DNA of 8,701 nucleotides. Source: Alphaproteobacteria bacterium (GTDB lineage: Bacteria > Pseudomonadota > Alphaproteobacteria > Sphingomonadales > Rhodothalassiaceae). Made by a program: the position numbers and the translations under genes. Below the pieces are notes generated by a model that saw only the letters and a list, made by a program, of their open reading frames with translations, searched no databases and was not told the origin of the DNA. The stretch's first letter is position 1. Each line of letters starts with the position of its first letter. Shown in pieces: positions 1 to 6,220 of the stretch. The stretch spans positions 1 through 8,701 of the forward strand of contig RFKS01000106.1 in the NCBI GenBank assembly GCA_003694205.1. Direction: 5' to 3'.

Positions 1-2939
1 ACATTGAACTGGAAGACCATCGGCAACAGCCCGATGATGGTGGTGACCGAGGTCAGGAGCACTGGACGCAGGCGCTGCGCGCCGGTCTGGAGGATCGCCT
101 CCATCGGCTTCATCCCATCCTTCACCAGCCTGTCATAGGTATCGATCAGGACGATATTGTTGTTGACCACGATTCCGGCAAGCGCGACGATCCCGACGCC
201 CGTCATGACGATGACGAAGGGCCGTCCGGTGAGCCACAGGCCGAAGACGACGCCGACCGTCGACAGGATGACCGCGGTGAGGATCAGTCCCGCCTGATAG
301 AAGCTGTTGAACTGGGCAAGCAGGATCACCGCCATCAGGAACAGCGCGACGAGGAAGGCGTTGACGAGAAAGGCCGAGGATTCGCGTTCCATCTCGTCCT
401 GCCCCGCAAAACTGACCTTGACCCGGGGGTCGAAATGCTGGTCCGCAAGCCAGGCGCGGATTTCGGAGACCTTGGCCGCAGGCTGCACGCCCTCGGCGAC
501 ATCGGCGGCCACCGTCATCACGCGCTCGCCGTCGATGCGCTCGATCTCGCTGGTCTTCGGCTGCGCCTCGCGGTGCACGAAATTGCGGATCGGAACCATG
601 CCGAACTCGGTCGGCACGCGCAGGTGATCGAGCGCACTGATGCCGCGCGCGTCGTGGGGAAAGCGGACCCGGATATCGACCTCGTCATCCGCCGACTCGG
701 GCCGGTACTTGCCGACCAGCGCGCCATTGGTGATGAGCTGGATGAAGCTGCCGACGGTGGTGATGTCGGTGCCGAAGCGCCCGGCCTCGGCACGATCGAC
801 GGCGAGGCGCCATTCAATTCCCGAAACGGGCCGGCTGTCCTCGACATCGACGAGGCCGTCCATCTCCTCGAGATGGGCACGGATGCGGGCCACCGTCGGC
901 GCGATCAGCGAAGGGGTCTCGCTCGCGACGCGCATCTGGATCGCCTTGCCCTGCACCGGGCCGTTCTGCTCCTCCTGGAATTCAATACGGATTCCCGGGA
1001 CGTCGGCCACGCGATTGCGAATCGTTTCCTCGATCTCGGTCGCCGGCGGCCGTTCCTTCCAGTCCTTGAAAATGAAGGTGACGCGGCCGATGGTGTCCTC
1101 GGCCTGCCCGGACCCCGGGCCGACGCGGGTATAGGTGTCCTTGACACCGTCGATGTTCTGCAGCCGCGCCTCGACATCGCGGACGAGCCGGTCCATCTCG
1201 CGCAGCGACAGGTTGCCGCGGGCGTGGACATAGACGCGGGCCGTGTTGGGCTCGCCGTCGGGAAAGAGAACGGACCCCCCATTGTGCAAGGCAAAATTGA
1301 CCCACACGGCAATCAGCGTTGCGAATGTCAGCACGGCGACCTTTCCGGGATGGCGCGTGATCGCCGCGAGCAGCCGCACATAGGCGCCGGTGAAGCCGCG
1401 CAGCTTCTTCGGGTCGAACGCGTGTTCCTCACCCGAGAGCTGCTCCATGAGCGAAGAATCCGCCTCGCCCGGCTTGCCGATTAGGGCGCCAAGCGTGGGC
1501 AGGAATATGAGCGCCATCAGAAGCGAGCCGATGAGGGTAAAGATGAGCGTCACCGGCAGATAGCTCATGAAATCGCCGAGAATGCCCGGCCACATGAGCA
1601 GTGGCGCGATGGCGGCCAGCGTGGTCGCTGTCGAGGAAATGATCGGCCAGGCCATGCGCTGCGCCGCCATGCGGTAGGCGGTGCGCCGGTCGTGCCCCTC
1701 GAGCATCTTGCGGTCCGCATATTCGCTGACCACGATGGCCCCGTCGACCAGCATGCCAACGGCAAGGATGAGTCCGAAAAGGACCACCGTGTTGATGGTG
1801 TAGCCAAGCGCGTAAAGAAGCAGGATACCGAACAGGAAGGCGCCGGGGATGGAAACGCCGACGAGCGTCGCCGAACGCCAGCCGAGCGCGCCGACGATGA
1901 CGATGGCGACGAGTGCCACGGCCGAGAGCACCGAATTTCGCAGCGTGCCGAGAAAATCGCTGACGAACACCGACTGGTCGCCGAGAAATTCATACTGCAC
2001 ATCGGCCGGCCAGGATTGGGCGAGCCGGCGCGTCAGTTCCTTCGCGGCTTCCGCCGTTTCGACCGTGTTGGTCTTGACGCGCTTGATGACCTCGATGGTG
2101 ATGGCCGGCCGCCCGTTGAAGCGGGCGAAGGAACGGGCGTCCTTGAAGGTGCGGCGCGCCTCGCCGAGATCGGCGAGCGTCACGACGCCGTCGCGCGAGG
2201 TCTTGATCGGAATTCCGGCGACGTCGCGCGCATCCTCGAAGAGGCCCGGCACCTTGACGGCAAAACGGGCATCGCCGGTATCCAGCGCCCCGGCGGCGAT
2301 CAGCCGGTTGTTGTTGCGCACCACGGTGAGCAGCTCGGCCAGCGACACGTTGTAGCTTTCGAGCTTGGTCGGATCGACGATGACCTCGAGCACCTCCTCG
2401 CGCTTGCCGCCCACCTGCGCCTCGAGCACCGACGGGATGGCCTCGAGCCGGTCCTTGAGATCCTCGGCGATGCGGACCATGGCCCGCTCGGGTGCGGTAC
2501 CGAATAGCACGACGGTGAGAATCGGCGATTTGCCCGCCGAGTACTCGCGCACGATCGGCTCCTCGGTCTCGTCGGGCAGGTCCGCCTTGCCGAGATCGAC
2601 CGCCTCACGCACATCGAGCAGCGCCTGATCCGGATCGGCGTCGCTCTGGAATTCGAGCACGATCGAGGCCCCGCCCTCGAAGCCGTTCGAGGTCATTTCC
2701 TTGAGCCCGTCGAGCGTCTGCAGATGCTTCTCCATCGGCTTGATGAGCATGCGCTCCGCGTCTTCCGGGGAGATCCCCTCGTGGATGAGCGAGACCGAGA
2801 AGAAGGGGAACTGGACGTCCGGATTGTCCTCCTTCGGGATTACCGCATAGGCATAGGCGCCCGCGATGAGAATGAGCGCCAGAATGGAGAGGACGAGCCG
2901 CTTGTGGTCGATCGCCGCCTTGATGATGCCGTCGGTCAT
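1..2939 (-). CDS. RND-family efflux permease, partial (C-terminal end beyond the left edge)
   Basis: Inner-membrane proton-driven pump of the RND superfamily (AcrB-like, HAE-type), expected to work as a trimer with the adaptor encoded just upstream. The frame is open for 979 codons from ATG 2939; about 50-70 C-terminal residues (end of TM11, TM12) are missing. TM1 lies near residues 14-33 and is followed by the porter segment with 'PKEDNPDVQFPFFSV'. TM2-TM6 span about 335-490, a second porter half follows TM7 (about 532-550), and TM8-TM11 lie near the end. In TM4 the motif reads LVDGA (D399, G400), where AcrB has two Asp. In TM10 the AcrB lysine position is Asn (N926 in VVNNNI). R956 and T963 (RLRPVLLT) match AcrB R971 and T978. 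The start is set by GGAGG (2946-2950), 6 nt upstream, and by an ATGA overlap with the adaptor stop, which implies translational coupling. Substrate cannot be told from sequence; antimicrobials, solvents or detergents are typical for the family. Confidence 0.95.
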   Translation of the reverse strand, partial: MTDGIIKAAIDHKRLVLSILALILIAGAYAYAVIPKEDNPDVQFPFFSVSLIHEGISPEDAERMLIKPMEKHLQTLDGLKEMTSNGFEGGASIVLEFQSDADPDQALLDVREAVDLGKADLPDETEEPIVREYSAGKSPILTVVLFGTAPERAMVRIAEDLKDRLEAIPSVLEAQVGGKREEVLEVIVDPTKLESYNVSLAELLTVVRNNNRLIAAGALDTGDARFAVKVPGLFEDARDVAGIPIKTSRDGVVTLADLGEARRTFKDARSFARFNGRPAITIEVIKRVKTNTVETAEAAKELTRRLAQSWPADVQYEFLGDQSVFVSDFLGTLRNSVLSAVALVAIVIVGALGWRSATLVGVSIPGAFLFGILLLYALGYTINTVVLFGLILAVGMLVDGAIVVSEYADRKMLEGHDRRTAYRMAAQRMAWPIISSTATTLAAIAPLLMWPGILGDFMSYLPVTLIFTLIGSLLMALIFLPTLGALIGKPGEADSSLMEQLSGEEHAFDPKKLRGFTGAYVRLLAAITRHPGKVAVLTFATLIAVWVNFALHNGGSVLFPDGEPNTARVYVHARGNLSLREMDRLVRDVEARLQNIDGVKDTYTRVGPGSGQAEDTIGRVTFIFKDWKERPPATEIEETIRNRVADVPGIRIEFQEEQNGPVQGKAIQMRVASETPSLIAPTVARIRAHLEEMDGLVDVEDSRPVSGIEWRLAVDRAEAGRFGTDITTVGSFIQLITNGALVGKYRPESADDEVDIRVRFPHDARGISALDHLRVPTEFGMVPIRNFVHREAQPKTSEIERIDGERVMTVAADVAEGVQPAAKVSEIRAWLADQHFDPRVKVSFAGQDEMERESSAFLVNAFLVALFLMAVILLAQFNSFYQAGLILTAVILSTVGVVFGLWLTGRPFVIVMTGVGIVALAGIVVNNNIVLIDTYDRLVKDGMKPMEAILQTGAQRLRPVLLTSVTTIIGLLPMVFQFN

Positions 2940-4006
2940 GCCGGGCCTCCAGCGCTGTCTTCGGCAACCTCGACGGTCTGGCCCGCGGCGACGAATTCCT
3001 GGCCGACGGTGATCACATGCGCGCGGCGTGGCAGGCCACTGACCCAGATGGCGTCGCCGTCATCGCTCAGGATATGGACCGTGTGAAAGGCGACACGGCC
3101 CTTCTCGTCCACGGTGCGCACGCCGACGCGGCCCTCATCGTCGAGGACAAGCAGGGCGGGCGAGATGCGATGCGCCTCGACGGTCTTCACCGGGACCTCG
3201 ATGTCGGCGCTCAGGCCCTCGCGCAGGACACGGTCGGGATTGGCGACCGTCACCTCGATGCGGAAGGTGCGGGTGCGCTCGGTTGCCGTCGCCGCGATAT
3301 AGCGGATGTGCCCCTTGAGCTCGCTGCCGGTCGTGAGGCGGACGATGGCCTCCGCGTCGGGGACGAGGGCACCGACCTCGTTTTCGCCGACCTCGCCCAC
3401 GACGAGGAAGGGGTCCTCGTCGATGAGGCGGGCGCAGAGACCGCCTTTCTGGAGGTAATCACCGATGTCGGCCGGGCGGTCCTCGATGCGGCCGGCGAAG
3501 GGCGCACGGATGGCGGTCTTCTCGAGCGCCAGCCGTGCCTGCTCGGCCTGTGCCTCGGCCGCCTCGTATAGCGCCTTTGCCTGCGCCACCTGCACCGCCG
3601 AGCGATGGCCCTTCTTCGCCAGTTCCCGTGCCGCGTCGTATTCGAGCCGCCTTTGCTCCCGGAGCGCCTTTGCCTCCTCGAGCCGCGCCTTGCGGTCATC
3701 CGCCGCGAGACGGCAGACGACGGCACCGGCATCAACGCGCGCCCCCTTCTCGACCGGCGTCGCCTCGACCTGGCCCTCGATCTCGGCCTTGAGATCGACC
3801 GCACGAATCGCCTCGGTGCGCCCACGTATGAGGACGTGCTGTGTGAAGGGCTCGGCCACGATGTCCCGTGCCCGGACCGTGAAGGTCTTGGTCTCGCTCG
3901 CGGTCGCCGCAACCGGCGCCTCGCGCTCCGAAAAGAGCACGCCGGACAGGACCCAGAGTACAAGAAGCGCCAGAATGCCCAGCGCAAGCTTGGTTGATTT
4001 CGTCAT
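2936..4006 (-). CDS. RND efflux periplasmic adaptor (membrane fusion protein, HlyD/AcrA type)
   Basis: Periplasmic subunit linking the RND permease to an outer-membrane channel. The protein has 356 residues from ATG 4006, normal for the family. An N-terminal hydrophobic segment (about residues 7-25, LALGILALLVLWVLSGVLF) is an uncleaved anchor or signal and has no lipobox cysteine. The first half of the lipoyl domain (about 70-105, 'GQVEATPVEKGARVDAG') is followed by an Ala/Glu/Arg-rich helical hairpin (about 105-165). The second lipoyl half has 'TAIRAPFAGRIEDR', then come beta-barrel and membrane-proximal regions. An in-frame GTG at 4018 would add four residues (MSGG). Neither start has a well-spaced Shine-Dalgarno; ATG is preferred because it puts a charged MTKSTK directly before the helix. 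The gene lies between padR and the permease and shares an ATGA junction with the latter. No TolC-like gene is visible, so the outer-membrane partner is probably encoded elsewhere. Confidence 0.93.
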   Translation of the reverse strand: MTKSTKLALGILALLVLWVLSGVLFSEREAPVAATASETKTFTVRARDIVAEPFTQHVLIRGRTEAIRAVDLKAEIEGQVEATPVEKGARVDAGAVVCRLAADDRKARLEEAKALREQRRLEYDAARELAKKGHRSAVQVAQAKALYEAAEAQAEQARLALEKTAIRAPFAGRIEDRPADIGDYLQKGGLCARLIDEDPFLVVGEVGENEVGALVPDAEAIVRLTTGSELKGHIRYIAATATERTRTFRIEVTVANPDRVLREGLSADIEVPVKTVEAHRISPALLVLDDEGRVGVRTVDEKGRVAFHTVHILSDDGDAIWVSGLPRRAHVITVGQEFVAAGQTVEVAEDSAGGPA

Positions 4007-4051
4007 TCCACCACTCACCGGCTTTGTGCCGGCTTCCTCTCGCTGTCGTTA

Positions 4052-4076
4052 TCCCCGGCCTCATTGGGACCGGAGA
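4052..4076 (-). other. RNA hairpin in the padR-adaptor spacer
   Basis: Read on the minus strand, a 9-bp stem (arms 4068-4076 and 4052-4060) closes a 7-nt loop (CCAATGA). Two of its pairs are G-U, so the stem is continuous only as minus-strand RNA; on the plus strand those two pairs are mismatches. It sits in the 110-nt leader between the padR stop and the adaptor start. No T-run follows, so it is not an intrinsic terminator. It could be an mRNA-stabilising or processing stem that tunes pump against regulator levels, or chance in GC-rich DNA. No convincing promoter was seen in this spacer. Confidence 0.35.
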
Positions 4077-4116
4077 GTCCTTGCCACGGTGCTGTTCGTC
4101 TTGCAGCCGATTGTGT

Positions 4117-4656
4117 CTATTCCGCGGCCTCGATCGTGTGTCCAAGCTCGCCAAGAAGCCGGTCGCGATGCCGCTTCAGATAGTGCAGGGCCGCCTCCTG
4201 GGTCGCGATCCCGTATTCGATCACGAAGCGCGACACCGCCGAGACGTCCTCCTCAAGCAGCCCCTTGAGCTCGGCGATCTTCTTCTCGTGCTGCGCCACG
4301 CGCTCATCGATCAGGTCTCGCACCCGTTCTGGCGACACGGCCTCTGCAAAGAGAAGGGCGGCGAGGAATTCCGAACGGTGACGGTCCGGCCCCGGGTCCT
4401 TGCGCAGGGTGTCGCGGAGCGCGGCGCGACCCGCCGGCGTCAGGCTGTAGACCTTCTTGTCGGGCCGCTTGTCCTGCGCCTCTTCACGGCAGGTGACGAG
4501 ACCCTCCTCGGTGAGTCTGGTAAGCGCCGGATAGATCGAACCGTAGCTTGCCTCGCTGAAGAAGCTGAAGCTGCCTTCGGCGACCATCTTCTTGATCTCA
4601 TAACCGCTGGCATCGCCAAGGGCGAGAATGCCAAGGCAGAGCGTTCGCACGTCCAT
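4117..4656 (-). CDS. PadR-family transcriptional regulator
   Basis: Predicted DNA-binding repressor of 179 residues that likely controls the adjoining efflux genes. Residues 5-85 form the PadR winged helix: 'LGILALGDASGYEIKKM', then 'YGSIYPALTRLTEEGLV' (recognition helix region with the family's typical Y-x-x-L pattern), then the wing with KKVYSLTPAGR. Residues about 90-175 are a helical C-terminal dimerisation region of the Vir_act_alpha_C type ('SEFLAALLFAEAVSPERVRDL'). The start at ATG 4656 is chosen because PadR homology begins there and GGAG (4667-4670) lies 10 nt upstream; an upstream in-frame extension runs through the promoter and is rejected. PadR genes next to transporters often repress both themselves and the transporter and are released by the pump's substrates; that role is inferred here from family and position. 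The inducer is unknown. Confidence 0.93.
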   Translation of the reverse strand: MDVRTLCLGILALGDASGYEIKKMVAEGSFSFFSEASYGSIYPALTRLTEEGLVTCREEAQDKRPDKKVYSLTPAGRAALRDTLRKDPGPDRHRSEFLAALLFAEAVSPERVRDLIDERVAQHEKKIAELKGLLEEDVSAVSRFVIEYGIATQEAALHYLKRHRDRLLGELGHTIEAAE

Positions 4657-4673
4657 GTGCCTAATACTCCAAC

Positions 4674-4697
4674 AGATAGTATCGACTTGATATATCT
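4674..4697. promoter_or_regulatory. Candidate PadR operator (nested dyad)
   Basis: A nested inverted repeat in an AT-rich island: outer arms AGATA (4674-4678) and TATCT (4693-4697), inner arms TATC (4680-4683) and GATA (4689-4692) around GACTT. The two dyads are offset by half a base. The element overlaps the -10 and the expected start of the padR promoter, where a bound repressor would block transcription. Position and symmetry are seen; binding by this PadR protein is inferred. Confidence 0.5.
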
Positions 4698-4724
4698 TAT
4701 GGTACGTCTCGCGGCATTTGTAAA
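4696..4724 (-). promoter_or_regulatory. Predicted sigma-70-type promoter of padR (and possibly the efflux genes)
   Basis: On the minus strand a -35 TTTACA (4719-4724, 5 of 6 to consensus) and a -10 CATAAG (4696-4701, 4 of 6) are separated by 17 nt. The start of transcription would fall near 4689, giving a leader of about 32 nt with the padR ribosome binding site. The same -10 hexamer occurs in the tRNA-Gln promoter of this window. Confidence 0.6.
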
Positions 4725-4800
4725 GGCTCAATGCGCTCCGCGACAGGGTGCCGCAGACGCATTTACCTTCCGCTAAAGTCCGCCGCGCTAGCATGCAGGC

Positions 4801-5640
4801 ATGTTTTCGGGTGCTGGCATTCTGTCTGGGGCATTGTGCCGGTCGTGTCATCGCGCGCGACCGCACGTCCTTGTGCGTGCTCTTTCAAGTCTTGTTCTGC
4901 TCGCATTTCTGGCCGGCTGTGGATCGACGGGATCGGCACCGTCCGGGCTCTATGTGGCAGGTGCCGGTGGTGGCAGCGCGGCGCAGCTTGCCGAGCTGTC
5001 GCAGCGCGTGGCGGCGCTCGAGAGCGCGCTCAGGGAGGAGCGTGACAACCGCCTGCGGCTCGAAACCGGCACGCGTCAGGCGCTTGCGGACCGCAAGCGC
5101 ATGCTGGCCGAGATCGAGGGGCTCAGGGCCTCGGCGGCGAAGTCGGACCGCGCGCGGGAGCATCAGATCGCCGCACTGGTGCGCCGGATGGAGGCGCTGA
5201 GCGCCCGCCTCGGTGAACTCGAATCGGTGATTGGCGGCCTCAATCAGGCGGCACGGGCGGCGGAATCTGAGGCCCGTGCAGTGCGCGCACTGATCAACCA
5301 GGAGGCGGCCAGGGACCTCGACGAAACGGATGGAGCAAGCGCCAGTGCGCTTGCCGCAGCGGCCGGGGGTGAGACCTTCGGCGTGCATCTCGCTTCCTAT
5401 CGTGATGCGGAGAAGGCGCGCGCGGGCTGGCAGGTCCTGCTCGACACCTACCCGGAACTTCTCAAGGGTCTCGCGCCGCGGCTCGAACCCTTCGACCTCG
5501 GCACGCTGGGCGGACGCTACCTGCGGCTCGTCGCCGGTCCCTTTGCCGATGTCGCACCGGCGCGCGAGCGTTGCGAGGCATTGCGCGCCGCCGGCGCCTT
5601 CTGCCAGGTCGCGGCCTTCAGGGGTGAGCCGCTCGGATAG
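4801..5640 (+). CDS. Predicted lipoprotein with coiled coil and C-terminal SPOR-like domain
   Basis: Function not established. From ATG 4801 the protein has 279 residues. A hydrophobic stretch ending in the lipobox LAGC (Cys40) predicts a lipoprotein; Gly at +2 does not signal inner-membrane retention by the E. coli rule. Residues about 61-171 are heptad-like and rich in Ala, Glu, Arg and Leu, predicting a long coiled coil. A short Ala-rich linker leads to a SPOR-like domain (about 190-275: 'FGVHLASYRDAEKARAGW', 'RYLRLVAGPF', paired Cys258 and Cys268). SPOR domains usually bind denuded peptidoglycan at division sites, so an envelope or septal role is plausible. The start is unsure: ATG 4801 has a poor ribosome binding site, and GTG 4873 would give a compact 16-residue lipoprotein signal but also lacks one. 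No convincing promoter or terminator is seen. Its 3' end overlaps the opposing small ORF by 23 nt. Confidence 0.85.
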   Translation: MFSGAGILSGALCRSCHRARPHVLVRALSSLVLLAFLAGCGSTGSAPSGLYVAGAGGGSAAQLAELSQRVAALESALREERDNRLRLETGTRQALADRKRMLAEIEGLRASAAKSDRAREHQIAALVRRMEALSARLGELESVIGGLNQAARAAESEARAVRALINQEAARDLDETDGASASALAAAAGGETFGVHLASYRDAEKARAGWQVLLDTYPELLKGLAPRLEPFDLGTLGGRYLRLVAGPFADVAPARERCEALRAAGAFCQVAAFRGEPLG

Positions 5641-5803
5641 CGACAAGGGAATGGCCGGCGCCGGTGCGCGCCCGGGTCGATGTTGCTGCGGATGCAGGCA
5701 GGATGCCTCGCAGGCCGGCGAGCGCAACGAGCAGCAGCGTGGCGAAGAAGAGCAGTCCGAGCGCGTGCAGGAGGATCGTCATCGGTGCGACTCCGAAGTT
5801 CAT
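5618..5803 (-). CDS. Small hypothetical single-pass membrane protein (61 aa)
   Basis: Unrecognised small protein. It starts MNFGVAPM and has one strongly hydrophobic helix at about residues 9-31 ('TILLHALGLLFFATLLLVAL', then AGL), followed by a basic, Ser/Thr/Ala-rich tail with several Arg. The N-terminus is probably periplasmic and the Arg-rich tail cytoplasmic by the positive-inside rule. The start is supported by GGAGA (5811-5815), 7 nt before ATG 5803, one of the better ribosome binding sites in the window. Its last 23 nt overlap the end of the SPOR lipoprotein gene tail to tail. It lies downstream of the tRNA-Gln terminator on the same strand, so it would need its own promoter; a weak TAGACT sits too close to the ribosome binding site to serve. 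It could be a genuine small membrane protein or a chance ORF in GC-rich DNA. Confidence 0.45.
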   Translation of the reverse strand: MNFGVAPMTILLHALGLLFFATLLLVALAGLRGILPASAATSTRARTGAGHSLVAIRAAHP

Positions 5804-5810
5804 GATCTGT

Positions 5811-5815
5811 TCTCC
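5811..5815 (-). promoter_or_regulatory. Ribosome binding site of the 61-aa membrane ORF
   Basis: GGAGA on the minus strand, 7 nt before ATG 5803. It is the main evidence, along with the hydrophobic helix, that this short ORF is translated. Confidence 0.45.
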
Positions 5816-5847
5816 AGTCTAGCGCTATCGTGCCCAAACGCAAGAAC

Positions 5848-5877
5848 AAAAATGGAACATGCCGTATTCCCGGCATG
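5848..5877 (-). terminator. Likely intrinsic terminator downstream of tRNA-Gln
   Basis: On the minus strand a perfect 7-bp stem CATGCCG/CGGCATG (arms 5871-5877 and 5858-5864) encloses a 6-nt loop. It is followed 5 nt later by TTTTT (5848-5852) and further T-rich sequence. It lies about 100 nt beyond the tRNA-Gln 3' end. The offset T-run makes it imperfect. On the plus strand the stem has no T-run, so it does not look like the terminator of the SPOR gene. Between it and the tRNA (5878-5979) I see nothing else. Confidence 0.55.
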
Positions 5878-5979
5878 AATGACACCCCGACGGCGACAGG
5901 CGCAGGGCTGTCGCGGCGATCCGCGATATGTCGGCGTTGCGGGAGAGGATTGCCGGGCGGACGCCGGCGGCGCTGGGGA

Positions 5980-6053
5980 TGGATGCCCCGGGAGGATTCG
6001 AACCCCCACTAACGGAACCAGAATCCGCTGTCCTACCATTAGACGACGGGGCA
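5980..6053 (-). tRNA. tRNA-Gln (anticodon CUG)
   Basis: A full cloverleaf can be drawn on the minus strand, 74 nt with encoded CCA. The acceptor TGCCCCG (6047-6053) pairs with CGGGGCA (5984-5990). The D-arm has GTC/GAC stems. The anticodon stem GCGGA/TCCGT closes the loop TTCTGGT with anticodon CTG at 6019-6021, reading CAG codons. The T-arm is GGGGG, TTCGAAT, CCTCC, with one G-U pair. Discriminator T and CCA occupy 5980-5983. The weak U1-A72 first pair is a known identity trait of bacterial tRNA-Gln and supports the call. The gene stands alone, with its own promoter upstream and a terminator downstream. Confidence 0.96.
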
Positions 6054-6066
6054 ATCGCTGGCGCGC

Positions 6067-6096
6067 CTTATGAGCGATCGCACCGCGGCTTGTCAA
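6067..6096 (-). promoter_or_regulatory. Promoter of tRNA-Gln
   Basis: On the minus strand a perfect -35 TTGACA (6091-6096), an 18-nt spacer and a -10 CATAAG (6067-6072). Transcription would begin near 6060, a few bases before the mature tRNA 5' end at 6053, a compact layout common for tRNA genes. Confidence 0.7.
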
Positions 6097-6220
6097 TGCC
6101 TTCGCGGCGCCGGCGCTGGCCCGATTTGGGCTGGCGCACCGCCGTCACCGGATGCTAGGCTGAACGCCAAGTGTCGGGCCCCTGCGTCCGCGACCAGGAT
6201 GGGTTTGAGAGGTGGACATC

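Noticed and set aside
435..1484. Long plus-strand ORF (349 codons) opposite the permease
   Set aside because: It is antisense to a clear RND permease frame that stays open and in family register. The product is low-complexity in Asp, Arg and Gly, as expected for a GC-rich shadow frame.
1692..2507. Plus-strand ORF of 271 codons opposite the permease
   Set aside because: Shadow of the permease codons; no recognisable domain and no ribosome binding site.
4657..4866. N-terminal extension of PadR to a start at 4866
   Set aside because: It would translate through the predicted promoter and operator. PadR homology and a GGAG site both support ATG 4656.
5696..5708. AGGCA/TGCCT hairpin after the SPOR gene as its terminator
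   Set aside because: The stem is only 5 bp with a 3-nt loop and no T-run follows on the plus strand.
4885..5727. Minus-strand ORF of 280 codons opposite the SPOR gene
   Set aside because: The plus strand shows lipobox, coiled coil and SPOR-like domain in one frame; the antisense frame shows no domain.
5980..6053. tRNA-Gln as a phage or island attachment site
   Set aside because: No integrase gene and no repeat of the tRNA 3' end is seen in the window; both neighbours look like core genes.
6131..6161. CTGGCG and TAGGCT as a promoter for the phosphatase gene
   Set aside because: The hexamers are weak and the 19-nt spacer is poor; not better than chance in this sequence.
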